A stretch of 64,000 nucleotides of DNA, from positions 62,001 through 126,000 of the forward strand of contig JAGSPU010000052.1 in the NCBI GenBank assembly GCA_019321725.1. The letters run 5' to 3'. The stretch's first letter is position 1. The number at the start of each line of letters is the position of its first letter. The notes beneath the pieces were generated by a model. That model was not told where the DNA came from. It saw only the letters and a list, made by a program, of their open reading frames with translations, and searched no databases. Both the position numbers and the translations under genes were made by a program. The stretch is from Paulownia fortunei. Lineage: Eukaryota; Streptophyta; Magnoliopsida; Lamiales; Paulowniaceae. Below, piece after piece: positions 52,026-64,000 of this stretch.

Positions 52026-53272
52026 TGAAGGATTGGTGGAGAATTTCTTAAGTGGGGTTGATATTTATTTAAGAATCTATTGAGTGTTGAATTAATAGAT
52101 TCAAAGAGAGGTGGCCGTTTTCATGGTGGGGAATTTCAGTTAGATTAGGCTACCCCCATGATGTCTGCTTTGCTCTTGGAGTGGTGATTGAATGGAGTAA
52201 GCTTCTTACTGAAAAATTATCTTTGTAAAGAGATGACAAAATGGAGGATGTCCAAGGGGTCCCATCAAAGAAAAACCCCTCTTTGATTGGGCTACTAAAT
52301 TTTTCTTTAGTTTTCATATTGATTGTTAAGGGTTGTTTTGAAAACTAATTTACAATTACTTTGGATAAATATGATGGGAAGGTACATATGCAGCGCAACC
52401 ATGGACAAAAAGTGGCCCTGTATCTTAATTTGACTATTGATCTCCTTCACAGAACTTGTAGATACGAGGAAAAAGTGTTGCATGGTAGAGATTCTCATCT
52501 TAGTCTTACTGAATTGTCTTAATTGGGATACAGTAATAAAAGTTGAATTTCTTTTTTTGTTAAAAAAGGGTGTAATAGTTGCATGCTAGAGTTGGATGTC
52601 ATTGACAAGGAGGGCCACAACGAGCAAAAGGGCAAGCCACACAACTGTATGTTGGTTCGTATAATGGTATCTCTACTGGTCTCGTGAAAATGTGAACACC
52701 AACCAGTATATAGATTATGTGGGTGTGGGTGTGGTGTGGGTGTGGGTGTGGGTGTGTCTACCATCCAAATTCGTTGTCATTTGGCATCTGTCTCACTTAT
52801 TCGCCAAGTAACCTTGTTAAAGAAAACCAGGATATAGAGTTCCCTTTTGCTGTCATGATTTACTATGCTAGCATATCGGACACCTTGCGATCATTTTAAT
52901 TTTCTTTCCAAGCTTGTGACTTGCCAAACCATAGAATATCACAGGATTAAGAAAATCAAGAAAAGGGAAAACTAAATGATGGGTTCCAAAGTAGTGGACG
53001 TGGGCGTATGACATTGCCAGGACTCATTTGCATGGACCGCTTAATATTACAAACTCCAACTGCTACCTAATTGATGAGAAGGATGAAAAGGAGATTCATT
53101 AGATAAATACAAACAGTAATAACACAACCCAAGTCTAACAAAATACTTTGCACAAGTACCCACTTCAATTTTTCAGTGAATTGTCCTTGAGCACAAGGCA
53201 GAAACATCTGCTCTCAAGCTATTAAAATGTAAAATAAATACTAAACCTCCTTTCCCAATCGATCACAGCATG
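52026..53272. other. Spacer upstream of the DUF6821-like gene
   Basis: Holds the promoter of the minus-strand membrane protein gene and a (GTGTGG)n minisatellite. No gene recognised. Confidence 0.45.
52719..52757. repeat. (GTGTGG)n minisatellite
   Basis: About six units of a 6-bp G-rich repeat with one irregular unit. On the G-rich strand it resembles potential G-quadruplex-forming DNA. Confidence 0.9.
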
Positions 53273-53417
53273 TCAATCAACTAGTGCAGTGACTTCTCTT
53301 TGTAATGGGAAAAGATCGGGCAAAACTTTCTCACAATCAAGTAGCTCAATCTGCTCTACGCTAATACCAAGATATTGTGCAGCTAAAATCCAAAGCAAAC
53401 CCTGTTCCTGAGACCTG
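53273..53417 (-). pseudogene. Orphan 3'-terminal exon, protein not identified
   Basis: After an acceptor (CTCAG or CTTCAG) the minus strand reads 'QGLLWILAAQYLGISVEQIE', 'LLDCEKVLPDLFPLQREVTA', then 'LVD' and a stop. The composition (Leu-rich helices, acidic/basic balance, clean stop) looks like a real last exon. I do not recognise the family and found no adjoining exons between here and the APR-like gene. It may be a gene fragment or the end of a gene whose other exons I missed. Confidence 0.3.
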
Positions 53418-54138
53418 AAGGTTAAGGTCTCTTTGTTTTGGTGCTTATGTCTCCACAAAAGAAATGTGGATTTGGATACAACTTATCCTCGTGCAATCAG
53501 ACCAGGGAAATTTGCAAATGAGATTCAGGCCATGTAAATGAGCCCAAAATGTATTATACCGCAGATGAGGCACGTCACCGGGAGAACTAGGTCAGTCCCA
53601 GCCAATAAGTACCATCATCCATGCTTGACTCGAATTGCCAATAGAAAATTTTATAGATTACCAGCTTTGGTTTGCCTACTTAATTTGGAGACAAATGCGT
53701 ACTTCCACATCCACAGAACAATTCAGGCTAAAACTCTGTGTTTTACAACACATAAAGGAGACACGGAAAAAAGTTAATGAGACAGAACAAGTACATTATT
53801 TTCTATTTCAGCACTTCAAACAATTTAGGATGTTCCTCGTAGGAAAAATATACCCAAAGAATAGCTCTGAGTTGACAAGGTTCACAACTCCTTCCACAAC
53901 TTCCCCCACCCCCGAAACCACCACAACTCTCGCCACTTAAGGAAGAAATGGGAGAAACCGAAAACCGGCAATGGCTTCCATGAATAAATAATTTTAGGAT
54001 CAAGGTAAAGAGATTCATTTCAAGGAGGGTGGGTGGAAGTAGATAAACTCAACCTAGTGGGTTTTGGTATGTTTTGTTTCTGATTTCAGGCTTAATCTAC
54101 TCCTCTAATTCAAATTTATCAAGGATACTTAATATGCT
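53418..54138. other. Spacer, no recognised gene
   Basis: Includes a short Gly/Cys-rich (minus) or Thr/Pro-rich (plus) open stretch at about 53870-53940 that I consider non-coding. The part nearest 54139 is the APRL 3'UTR. Confidence 0.4.
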
Positions 54139-55310
54139 TTAAGATGATGATCTAGATGTCAAAGTTCTAATGAGGGAGACAGAAGCCAATGATGATGCCC
54201 ACACTTGAGCATTCTTTCACCCTGATGTAATTTCTGGCTCTTGCAAAGTTTTAGCTTAGTCCAAATCATCTTCAAATCAATCACATGAAGAATGTGCCCT
54301 GATATTTGGCTTGTCTCTCCAAAAATTTCAGAATTCAGATGGGGTTGATATGATACCCAAAGATATGTGAAGCATGTAAGACTCTTGGGAACACATAAAC
54401 AACCGCCCTCAAGCAGAGGAACAAGACAGAGAATACTAAGCATGCATTCCTTGTCAGTATCTCATTTACTGTCAATTCATTCCATGGCTGCATAATGAAC
54501 TTTCCACCCGCATTAGACGAACAGATTCATTTGCAGCAATGTACTGTAGTGAGTCTCCTGCACCCAGACAACCCAGTAATGGACATGTATCACGTGTAAA
54601 ATTCAAATTTCAAAATTCATTGAGAAAGGGCAAGAAACTAGTGAACACATTTGATAGAGGAAAAATTATTAGGTGAAGACTTCAACAAAAGCAGGATCTC
54701 AATGATTACCCCAAATCACAAGAACAAACCCATGGATACACACACAGAGAGTAAAACACTCCAGCAGCCACAAATTCCTTTAATTGAGCCAAGGATAAGA
54801 GACCACATTTCAAATATTGAGTGGGGACAATATTGAGTGAGGGACAAAGGTGTCAAGTAACCTATTACACACAAAAGCAGATGATAATGATGTTTGATGT
54901 TCATTTGCACTCGCGGAACATGCAAGAGTACCTGTGGTTTCCCTGTAGAATTTGATGAGAGAGTACAGATCTTCAGAACCGTGATACCGCATCCTTGATG
55001 TTTTGTTTATCATAATAAGGCAAGCAAGCTGTCTATGCCATACCGTGAAAATAAACTCTAATATCAACCACAAAAGGGAAGTTAGTAGACAACAAAGTAA
55101 TTACCAAATCACACAACAAACTCATGTCAAACTAGAAGTGTATGACACAACCTTATGGACCAGAAACACCACATACGTGATAGACTAACGCCTAGGATAG
55201 CGACAGGTTTTCCTCTTTCAGACAAGTGAATTACCACACTCATCTTCAACTACAATACTGGAGCAAACTGCTCTCTTTTACAGTATAACAGCCCAAAATA
55301 AGACAGATGA

Positions 55311-55343
<33 letters not shown>

Positions 55344-56571
55344 ATCGATAAAAAAAAAAAATCGATAAAAAAATGAAAAGAAGAGATACTGATTTTTCAC
55401 CTTGGCAAGGCTGAAGATTCTTCAACTGCTAAATGTACAATTTCAGGATACATGGAACATAAGACTTCAAATGTAGAATTGGCATGGTGCGAAAAGGACA
55501 CCAGGAAGCATAAATGAGAACTGAAGTGTATTCATGTCCCTGTTTGGACCTCAATGCAGGGTTAAGGAAGTCCCTGTTCACCTGCAACAATCAAAACACA
55601 GAGACAAATACCTTGGTGAATGGCTTCACAATATATTAATACCAATATAGACAATTAAGACCCAAATCCAGGGATAGATCGAATCCAGTAAGGTGCTCAA
55701 AATTATCTTTCTAGAAGATAACTGCTATGCTTAAAATGAGCTAATGAGGCTAATGTAAGATAAAAGTGGATAAAGAAAATCTTGGTAGATGAAAAGGGAC
55801 TTAAGTTTCTTTAATCCTAGCAAGGATTACACGATATACATATAAACCAAAGAACATCGAAGGAGAGAATCATGGGTTTTCTATATGATAAACTATAGAA
55901 AGGCTTTTAAGTATCAAAGACTAATAATATCCTTTCAACCTGGGCACCTCTCAATCTAGTAACGCTTTCAGAATGAGGCGGGCTAAGCATTCTGTGTCTT
56001 ATTCTTGAAGAACAAAGGAAAAGATAAAGATTGCAGTCTAAAGAGCTCTAGAGTACCTCAACTGTTTAAAGAATCCCGGCTCAAAACCAGAAAACTCCAT
56101 ATTGAGATAATCCAAAATGCCACATTCAACTCCATCCTCATACTCGTAAATCCAAACATTGAAAAAATACACCATGTTCCGACAATTAAATTGAATATAA
56201 CAGCAATTGCAACACAATAAGGTTGATCAAAAAATGAACCAAAATTGTCATATGAACTGAAGTACGAAATTACGTATAATAACCCATCATAATTACAAAG
56301 ACCAAATTATTGTATTACTACCTACGCTAGGAATTAGTTTAAAAAAAAAAAAACAAAAGAGCATATTAAAAACAATGAACAACATAAAGCAAACGAGTGG
56401 GGAAAGAAGGAAAGAGGACATTGAGAATTAAGTGACTGCAGAAATGAGGACGATGATTGGAGACGGCATAGCAGCGGTGATGCTTCTTCTGCGACTCACC
56501 GTAGCGAAGTAAACATAAAACAGATAAATTATTGTGCAGCTGATGAACCGCACAACAGATGCAGACCTCAT
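54139..56571 (-). CDS. APRL5: 5'-adenylylsulfate reductase-like protein (APRL5/7 type), several one-base deletions
   Basis: Exons: about 56390-56571 (signal peptide from 'MRSASVVRFISC', then 'FLQSLNSQCPLS' in a shifted frame), 55401-55581, 54932 to about 55060, and 54139-54557. Domains: thioredoxin-like fold with 'YTSVLIYASWCPF' (one Cys, CPF in place of CxxC), 'YPEIVHLAVEESSALP', 'SRYGIDSL' and 'RMRYHGSEDLYSLIKFYRET'. A transmembrane segment follows ('FSVLFLCLRAVVYVFP'), then 'SEIFGETSQISGHILHVIDL' and 'VWASSLASVSL', ending SRSSS. APRLs are secretory-pathway membrane proteins related to the thioredoxin domain of APS reductase, without shown reductase activity. Deletions of one base are inferred at about 55481, 55013, 54513, 54377 and 54212, plus one in exon 1; most are in 2-3-base runs. 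Exon borders and codon conservation are otherwise good. Confidence 0.8.
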
Positions 56572-57455
56572 TGCATTACACAAGAAAAAATTTTGGAGAC
56601 GAAATTACGAACAGGATTTTTACTCCATATACATAGATAGTATATTCATATGTAGTTTATACGTAATAGATTGTATAAAAATTGGGTAGTTTGGACACTG
56701 TAGAGATTATAAGTGGTAATCTCCGGCACTGGCCGGCAGCACACGAAGCTCTATATTTTTTTTTTTTCGTTCCCTAGGAGAGTAATATTTGAGGAGTCAA
56801 CAGTCAACACTATTAATGGCCCTTGTGATTCGGGCTTCTGATTTGTCTTCATGCCCATCACTATTTTGGACTTAAAATTCTGCCTCTTGTTTTGCCCTTT
56901 TTTGTGCTTTAAAAATGGTCCAAATAAAAGGTCACAAAGCCCTATCTTCACCAATATGAAAGTAAAAAACACACCCATTTTTTCAATTTCATTTTCTTTT
57001 ACATCTCTTCTTTTTTTTTTCTTGGTGGAGTGAAACCAGATTTTTCAAGATTGCATTTGTTGCTCATCTACTGAGAATTATAACTTAAATCATTCACGAT
57101 TTCAGCTTCACAATTATATTTTACAGATCAAGTAATTTATTTAAAAAATCTTGCAATACGGCGGTTTCCTCAAACTTCATATCTACAAGCATAAATATTC
57201 TACTTCTCTCCTTACTTGGTCTAGTAAAAAAGCGAAGCCCTCATACTTGGACTTGGTCGCCTGCAAATTGGGCCTACGATATAGCCCATATTGGAACCAG
57301 TTAAGAAATTTCAAGCTTCAGCACCTTTAACTTACACCCTCCTCTTCGTTCGCATATATTCAAAAATCAAACTGTAAATAGTAATTGTACACCACCAAGA
57401 AGTGGAAAACAGAAAAGAGAGAGGAAGGTAGGGCTTGACTGGTGATAGCGAGGAG
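56572..57455. promoter_or_regulatory. Divergent promoter shared by APRL and nCBP
   Basis: The two ATGs face away from each other, 884 bp apart. Site II motifs TGGGCC (57269-57274) and the complement of TGGGCT (57283-57288) lie nearer nCBP, about 170-185 bp from its ATG. No TATA box stands out beside either gene. Confidence 0.5.
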
Positions 57456-60067
57456 ATGGAACTGGTAGCAGGGATTAAACAACACGACAACAACAATAAC
57501 ACTCAGCCGCCGCCGGCCTCCGACGATGATAGAGAACGCGTTGCCCTCGATCTCAAGGCCGGTCTCCACCCTCTCAAAGTTCGCCCTGTTTCCCCCTTTC
57601 TCTCTCGATGTTTGGATGCGCATGAATGTTGCATATGCCCCAACTGTATCTCTATGTCGCTTTTAGAATTTGATTCATATTCCAATTTCTGATATGTGGA
57701 AATCAAGTTTACATCTTTTGGCTTATCGTGTTCAAGCGTTAGTCTTTGCTGTGGAGAACTTGACGGGTTCTGCTGTGCTTATTTCGTATTAACATAAATG
57801 ATATGTTGAATTTAAGTGAAAGATGATAAAGATTCCTGCTTGCGTTTGCATTTTGAACTTGTTGAACAAAAGTAGATTCTCTTTTAATTCCTGATTCATA
57901 ATCAAGTACTTGTGGAGTAATGTGTTTCAAGCTAATTGAAAAAAACCACTCTCAAATGATGTTCTTCTTTCGCTTGTTTTATCTTACTGATTTCCCTGAG
58001 TTTTCTGATTGAGAAATTGATTTTATTATGTTATGGTCCATATCCAAATCATTGAGAAACTCTAAGAGACCTCTAAAGCAATTCCATAGCTCATTTCTTC
58101 AATTGAATAAGCCAATAATGTGTTCTTGACTTTGTTCCTTTAGGCCTAACTAAACTGAAAAGAAAAAGAAAATCATGGAAATCAAATTCCTTCACTTTTC
58201 CCTTTTGGAACAAATAAGTTTGATCAAAAGTTTTCCTTAGTGTGATTGAGTATCATGATAAAAGGAATGAACTAGTTTTGTGACAAAGTAATCTCATATA
58301 ACTATGTGCGTACAAGCATTTCTTATTCCCTCTGATAACCAAAATGACGGGGAAAGACTAGCTTAGTGTCTTATTTACCAAGATGCAAGGTCCAAAGATT
58401 ACCTAAAAAAAAGGTCAAAGGCATCATGTTAACAAAATAGCTCGTTTCATTTGCACCCTAAAGAGGCACAAATTCTTCTTTATTATCTCATACAGTGTTT
58501 TTTTAGGCTGCTGTCTTTCTTTCGGTTTATCACTAATATTGATTCCACAGAATCTTCCTAAACCATCTCTAATTACTATTTTGCAACTAGTTATATAGAA
58601 TTTGGATAATGGGTGAATTTGTTGAAATGTTGTTCATAATGTGCTTTCCAAATTTTGTTATGATCTCTGCCATCTTATTGTAGTGTTCATATGTGATCTT
58701 CAGCACAAATTTGTATTTTGGTATACTCGTCGAACTCCTGGAGTCAGAACTCAAACATCATACGAGGATAATATTAAGAAGATTGTGGACTTCAGTACAG
58801 TAAGTTTTTCTCTTCTTGGAGTGAATGATTTAAGGAAGTTATATAGTCTTGGCTGTAGCCTTAGACTTCACCTCAGCTTGAGTTTTCTGTATTCTCTAAG
58901 GTATCATTATTACATATTGACTGGTTTCAGGTCGAAGCTTTCTGGGTCTGCTATTGTCACTTAGCTCGCCCCTCCACATTGCCAAGCCCAACTGATTTGC
59001 ATCTATTCAAGGATGGTATCCGTCCACTGTGGGAGGTATGTGTTTACAGGTTGTGCCAGTAGTTAGTCACTTATACTTTATTTTCAAGGGAAATATACAC
59101 CTTTCCTTATTATATATCTTTTTTATCAGGATTCTGCTAACTGCAATGGCGGGAAATGGATTATTAGATTTAAAAAGGTCGTGTCAGGCCGGTATTGGGA
59201 GGACCTGGTATGGAAATAAATACTTAATAATGAGATCTGAATCATCCATCTTTATGTCAAAACATTTTCTTTGTGCGTGCATGAGTGGATCTCATGCACT
59301 CCAGTTCCCTTGCTCCTATCTGCTTTAAGTTTGTTGACCTGCCCGCCTGTAGGATGCCAATGTCTAGGTGTGATTATGATACTATTTATGGAAAGTCAGT
59401 TCTGTTTTCGGGCCACCCTTTTGAAATCCCACAGGCCTTGTTGCTGTTGCTACTTTGTTCAGTTGCCTTCGATTGTCTACTATTATTAGTTGGATTATCC
59501 TTGATTGGTGTTAAGTGGTTTGTTGTAGGTTAGTTGTGTGCTTTAACCTTGCTTTGGTTAGGTGGAGTGCTCTTAAGAATTTGTTGTGTTATTGCATTTT
59601 TTCTCATATTAGCCATGTATGATAGGACCTTGAGAATTAAATATTGTATATTAGCATTAAGTATAGAAATAGGTTCCAAATTTTGCATCTCAAAAATTGA
59701 ATTAGTTGTTTCATGGATATTGACTTGCAGGTTCTAGCATTAATAGGAGATCAACTTGATTATGGCGATAATATTTGTGGTGCAGTATTAAGCATCCGTT
59801 TTAATGAGGATATATTGAGCGTGTGGAACCAAAATGCATCTGATCATCAGGTTAGCTGTTTTTGGTTGTAATCAAACCCTTTTATTTCTTCTGTGGTGAA
59901 CATTGTAACAAGCTGCTCTATTTTGTTTCTACCAGGCTGTGATGGCCCTGAGGGATTCTATCAAGCGACACTTGAAGCTTCCCCACAGCTATGTAATGGA
60001 ATACAAGCCCCATGATGCTTCAGTACGAGACAACTCCTCGTACCGTAACACTTGGTTGAGAGGATAG
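57456..60067 (+). CDS. NCBP: Novel cap-binding protein nCBP (4EHP/eIF4E class II), intact
   Basis: Six exons: 57456-57578, 58704-58799, 58931-59035, 59130-59207, 59731-59850 and 59936-60067; 217 residues with no break. It binds the m7G cap of mRNA and acts in translation control. Visible: Asn/Pro-rich N-terminus; 'HPLKHKFVFWYTRRTPGVR'; 'SYEDNIKK' with Tyr61 (the class II replacement for the first cap-stacking Trp of eIF4E); 'VEAFWVCYCHLARP' with Trp78 on the partner-binding face; 'GIRPLWED' with cap-stacking Trp107 and Glu108; 'NGGKWIIRFKK'; 'WEDLVLALIGDQLD'; 'ICGAVLSIRFNEDILSVWN'; C-terminus 'SSYRNTWLRG'. The Tyr and WYTRRTPG motif separate it from eIF4E and eIF(iso)4E. Divergently transcribed from the APRL gene, as the corresponding Arabidopsis genes are neighbours (At5g18110/At5g18120, from memory). 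Confidence 0.97.
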
Positions 60068-60717
60068 GGAAGTGCCACATTGCAGAAATGAAGTTGCACG
60101 GATCGCTGTTGCTTGTTGCAGCCAAGTACTGCATCCGATGACAAACCACTTAGTCCTTCAATGAAAGCTAACAGGGTTGCGATGTAATGATGTTTGACTA
60201 ACCACATAATTTGCATGTTCGGTGTTCATGACATTTTTTGTTTTCAATACTTTTCAAATCTGTCTACTGCTGATGTTCACTGCTATGGTTTGCAAGCACT
60301 TGTCAAATCCAATATCTCATTATTTTCATGGGTTTTAGAATGATTTCCCCTTAGTATTGCCATGGACTTGAATTACGTTGCCCATTTGATCTCAACATTC
60401 ACTGCTCACTTTAAAATTAAGAACGTGGGAATGGAACGTGGCATCACAATTTGTGAGCTTCCTGATGAACTCTTGGATGGAGGTATACTGCAGATTCACA
60501 GAGTCACATTTTCTCTTCAGAATTTTACAGGCGAAAAAAATGGTGCAATCCAAAAGCAAAAGAACCATAGACTTCCCCCACAAGAAGTCTCCATGCTGTA
60601 AAAAGCTCAAGCATTTAAATAATAATTAATTACATTTTGATGCAATTATTCAACTGTTAAGTAGTAGCGTATTTTATTGGCTATGGAGTAGAAACTACAT
60701 GCTAACTATGTTTATTT
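60068..60717. other. 3' flanks of convergent nCBP and SOD genes
   Basis: Convergent 650-bp spacer. Presumed 3'UTRs of both genes; no other gene seen. Confidence 0.5.
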
Positions 60718-63700
60718 CTAAACTGATGACTGAAGCCCAATGATACCTGCCAAACATGAGAGTAAAAAACATCAGCAAATTATCTGTCGGTTTCACTTGT
60801 TAGCACTTATTAGCCAAAGATGAAAAGTGGATACAAATTTTTTTACTGCTACTTGATGCAACTAAGCGATTATTAACAAAGTTGAATAAGTTGCAACAGC
60901 AATACAAGTGCCATAAGAAAAAAAGATAGAATTATAGTACTGTGTAATCAAAAAGTAAGCGACAGAGAATTAAGAAGCCAACTATAGAAGTTGAAACTAA
61001 AATTTCACATAGAAACAAGAGTCCTGTTTTCTGCAATCACTGCAAAGAATTTTACTTGCCACGGATCCAAATTCACCAAAAAGAAAAAGAAAAAGAAAAA
61101 GAGCATCCATGGAGAGATAAATAACATCTATGGGTGGATACAACCATAAATAATTCCTTTCCTTATTCTTTTGTTTTCCTTCTGATTTACTTTTCTTTAG
61201 CCTTGCCAAAGAAGATTAATTAGGTGAATGATGGAACTTTACCATACTGCTGATCTAGGGATTATCAGAATACTTGATGGAGCAAAATCCGATCAGCTTG
61301 TTCACAAAATATGTTTGGATTTTGGATTTTGGTGAGGAAATGGAAAATGCTCAAAGAATAAAGCACAAGGTACTATCATTTGAAGTGATGAAAATATTTT
61401 CCTCACAAAATCCAAGAACCAAACATAGCCTAAAAGAAAATCGGCTGAAAATAATCCTCCTTGAGTCATTCTCGTACTTACACACTTTGTGTCACAGAGT
61501 GCCATCCATAATAGGAAATGGAAAACTCACATATCAAGGAGAAACACAGTATCTATATGCATGTTAGAGATTACCACATCCGACTCTTGCACCCGCATTG
61601 CCAGTTGTCTTGCTGAGTTCATGTCCACCTGTTCAACAACCCAATGATTTGGTTCATACAGTAGAAGACAGAAATCAGGGACAAGGGTTTTTTCTGTGCC
61701 TGGCAAACATTAGATTCATTGAATGATACCTTTTCCCAGGTCATCAGGATCAGCATGCACAACAACAGCTCGTCCCAAAATGGAATGCTGACCACTTAGC
61801 GAAATCTGTGAATAAGAAATGATGAAACTAATGGTAGGATTGAACTTTGTACATTAACATTTACTTATCTTACATCCTCGTGTATCATCAAATATTATTT
61901 GGAAAACCGTATTCTCCTATTAAAATGATGACATGAGCTATCTAGATCACATAGTTGGTGACTTCACTGGAGTAACCAAGCAGGACCTGGACCAGCCAGC
62001 CAATAAGTTCAAAATGCTATCCAAATACAATCTGCAAATTGACGACGAAAATTTAAATAATTTTTATCTATTTCAACCACAACTCAGTCAACACTTGTCC
62101 ATGCATCAGCTAGGTGATGCTTTGCATAACCACAGAAACCATACAGCTCATGCCCCAAGAGACAGATTGCTTGGAGACAGAACTGATGCAATGCTTTAAA
62201 CATGTTATCTGAAAAACTTGCTAAACACCAGGCTTCTATTTTAAATACTTGCCTCTTTGTCCTGGTGCAGTACAAAGATCACTAATTTTGAACATTACCA
62301 AAATTTGATATAGAGAAAAAAATTTAAATCAAAATGCTCTAAAATTATACCGATTTTTTCAAACATTTTAAAGGAGTGATCAACTCCACATCTTTTGAAG
62401 TTGTTGCACTAAATGCAAACCATATACTTTTCTGAGTACCAGTGAAATTGAAAACAATAAATTATTTCATTTCAAGGTTTAGAATTACTTGTGATAAGAA
62501 TTATACTCAGGAAAACTGAGATAATCATCAATAATAGCAATCTTCCCAGTAATTACCTGCCTATCTGTTATTGAAATGTCAGCAACCCCTGCAATGTCAA
62601 AAGTTGTCTAAATATAACTGATGGTTAATTGACTAATAAATTCCATAAAGAAACCAACAAAATGAATCAGGCACACACCATCTGAGCCGGCCACAATGTT
62701 CCCCAGATCACCTGTGTGACGCTCATCATCTAAGGGAGATCCATGATCCTTCTTTAATGGATTGAAATGAGGTCCTGAAAATTGAGTGGGAAATAACTTG
62801 ACAAACTTAATCTTAATTACTCACAAACAAAGTCTATATTACAGGCTGCAACTGAATTGAGTCAAACAGAACAGTAGTTGCTTAAGTTTGGTTTAAATTT
62901 CTTAACAATTCCAAAATTGAGTCGAACGTGTTAATTTCTTAATGAACTAATTTTCAATGAGCTTTTATCAAGTTAAATGCATGACAAGATTGACTAGCTT
63001 TGTTATTATTGATTGCTTATCTTATTCTTATCAAGACTAGAAAAACATGAGTCATGCTTGACAAATTGACAAACTTTATTATGATTGTAAACTTGGTCTA
63101 TTGAGTGAACTAATCTACAAATTTGCATTGAGGTGAGATTGAAATAGCAGCGCAGTATTGAGAATTGAAAAAATGAACATCAAAGTACAAAATAAGCATC
63201 TTCCCTAAATATCAATTAACATTTTTATAGGTACTTTTTAACGCTTTCAAGTTCTCACTTGACACAGGTGAAGAAAGAGAAGGCAAGGATAAGAAAGAAT
63301 TCATTAATACAAGGTCAGTAATAGAATTCCTTCCAGCAACAGGTCCACTACGATACAGCCATCATTCATGTCAACTTCATTTCATTTGAAAAAACCCAAA
63401 GAAATCTTGAATTCGTATAGACAGGATTTGTAAAAATAATAGAAAGGAAAAAGACAAGTGAGAACAGACCAGTGGAATTGCAGCCATTGGTGGTGTCCCC
63501 AAGAGCATGAATATGAAAGCCATGGAGTCCAGGACTCAGCCCACTAATTCTTCCTTTCACATGGGTACCTCCTGTTTATCATTATCAATATAATAGTTAC
63601 CAATAAAGGGTCTGGATCCTCTAATATCCGAATTCTCGAATTGCTTACGGCAGAGTAGCAGTAGTAGTATGTAATTTGTTGACATATAAAACAATTAATC

Positions 63701-63820
63701 GAAAGTGAGAGAAATAAAAAATGGGCAGATGAAATTACCAGCAGTGTGTTGGATGAACTGGACGAAGCCTTTGAGGTTGTCTACACCGGAGATGACGGCC
63801 ACCGCTTTCAATGTGCCCAT
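60718..63820 (-). CDS. CSD3: Copper/zinc superoxide dismutase (CSD3 position), intact
   Basis: Seven exons: 63739-63820, 63470-63571, 62679-62774, 62557-62588, 61730-61805, 61575-61628 and 60718-60746; 471 nt, 156 residues, no break. Converts superoxide to O2 and H2O2. Cu ligands His47, His49, His64 and His121 ('[10 protein letters not shown]', 'VVVHADPDD'). Zn ligands His64, His72, His81 and Asp84 ('[12 protein letters not shown]', 'RHTGDLGN'). Disulfide Cys58 ('NGCNSTG') with Cys147 ('ARVGCGIIG'); Arg144 guides superoxide. There is no N-terminal transit peptide ('[20 protein letters not shown]'), so it is not the plastid form. The C-terminus is 'GIIGLQSSV' and lacks the AKL peroxisome signal that I recall in Arabidopsis CSD3, suggesting a cytosolic enzyme. 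The position next to nCBP supports CSD3 orthology. Confidence 0.97.
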
Positions 63821-64000
63821 AGTATTTTGCTGCTCCAGCCTCCAGGTCTAGGGTGGTGTACTTTTTTTTTGTCTGTTGGCACTAACCACGGGCCACGAGG
63901 ACTCGATAATTATCCTGTGCGATAACCATATCATTTTTTTCTGCACCTTTCTTATTTTCTTTACTCTCTCTCTGTTTTCTTTTTTCTTTTTCTTTTTTTT
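63821..64000 (-). promoter_or_regulatory. SOD 5'UTR and start of promoter
   Basis: 180 bases upstream of the SOD ATG up to the window edge. Purine-rich on the gene strand (CT-rich on plus near 63956-64000), typical of plant 5' leaders. The TATA box was not identified. Confidence 0.4.

Noticed and set aside
53803..53950. Gly/Cys-rich minus-strand segment resembling a small Cys-rich peptide
   Set aside because: No signal peptide in front of it, no conserved Cys spacing, and it is low complexity in both frames.

Overview
This window is a gene-containing, AT-rich piece of a flowering-plant (eudicot) nuclear genome. Genes are split by GT-AG introns, flanked by AT-rich spacers and interrupted by decayed or intact plant transposons (Ty1/copia, hAT, PIF/Harbinger, plant-mobile-domain). 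I assembled gene models by hand from conserved protein families and splice sites; exon coordinates are in each entry. No prokaryotic features (operons, CRISPR, ribosome binding sites) are present.

Layout: 590-1248 PIF/Harbinger (ALP1-like) remnant (+); 1960-3763 GAR1 snoRNP protein (-); 4671-9117 NAD-glutamate dehydrogenase with a long 5'UTR intron (-); 10396-15837 old Ty1/copia element (-); 18888-19046 pseudogene of the mitochondrial ATP synthase 6 kDa subunit (-); 19999-20376 conserved 96-aa protein (+); 21144-23457 J-domain membrane protein (-); 24984-26190 plant-mobile-domain remnant (-); 28705-29352 possible hAT-like MITE; 29699-29977 conserved 92-aa protein (+); 33338-36135 HugZ/HOZ-like FMN-fold protein (+); 36306-39728 complete hAT transposon (transposase on -); 40952-42330 DUF1639 protein (-); 44545-44725 arabinogalactan peptide (+); 45981-about 48700 a non-coding transcription unit carrying a box C/D snoRNA at 47543-47621 (+); 50906-52025 single-pass membrane protein, DUF6821-like (-); 54139-56571 APR-like thioredoxin-fold protein (-); 57456-60067 novel cap-binding protein nCBP/4EHP (+); 60718-63820 Cu/Zn superoxide dismutase (-).

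Two things stand out. First, from memory of Arabidopsis locus numbering, the host gene order matches the union of two duplicated Arabidopsis segments (around At5g18100-At5g18180 and At3g03860-At3g03920), so this is an ancestral eudicot block. Second, at least eight otherwise well-conserved coding units carry single-base frameshifts, most in short homopolymers. nCBP, SOD, DUF1639 and the 96-aa gene are intact. This pattern looks more like uncorrected long-read consensus errors than true gene death, and it affects how every broken gene here should be read.

The genes are not a pathway. A ribosome-biogenesis theme does recur: GAR1 and the snoRNA unit both have Site II (TGGGCC/T) and telo-box promoter motifs. 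I see no convincing wholly new biological system. The best leads are the U36-like snoRNA host unit, the nearly intact hAT element, the J-protein without a visible HPD motif, and the two small conserved proteins of unknown function.
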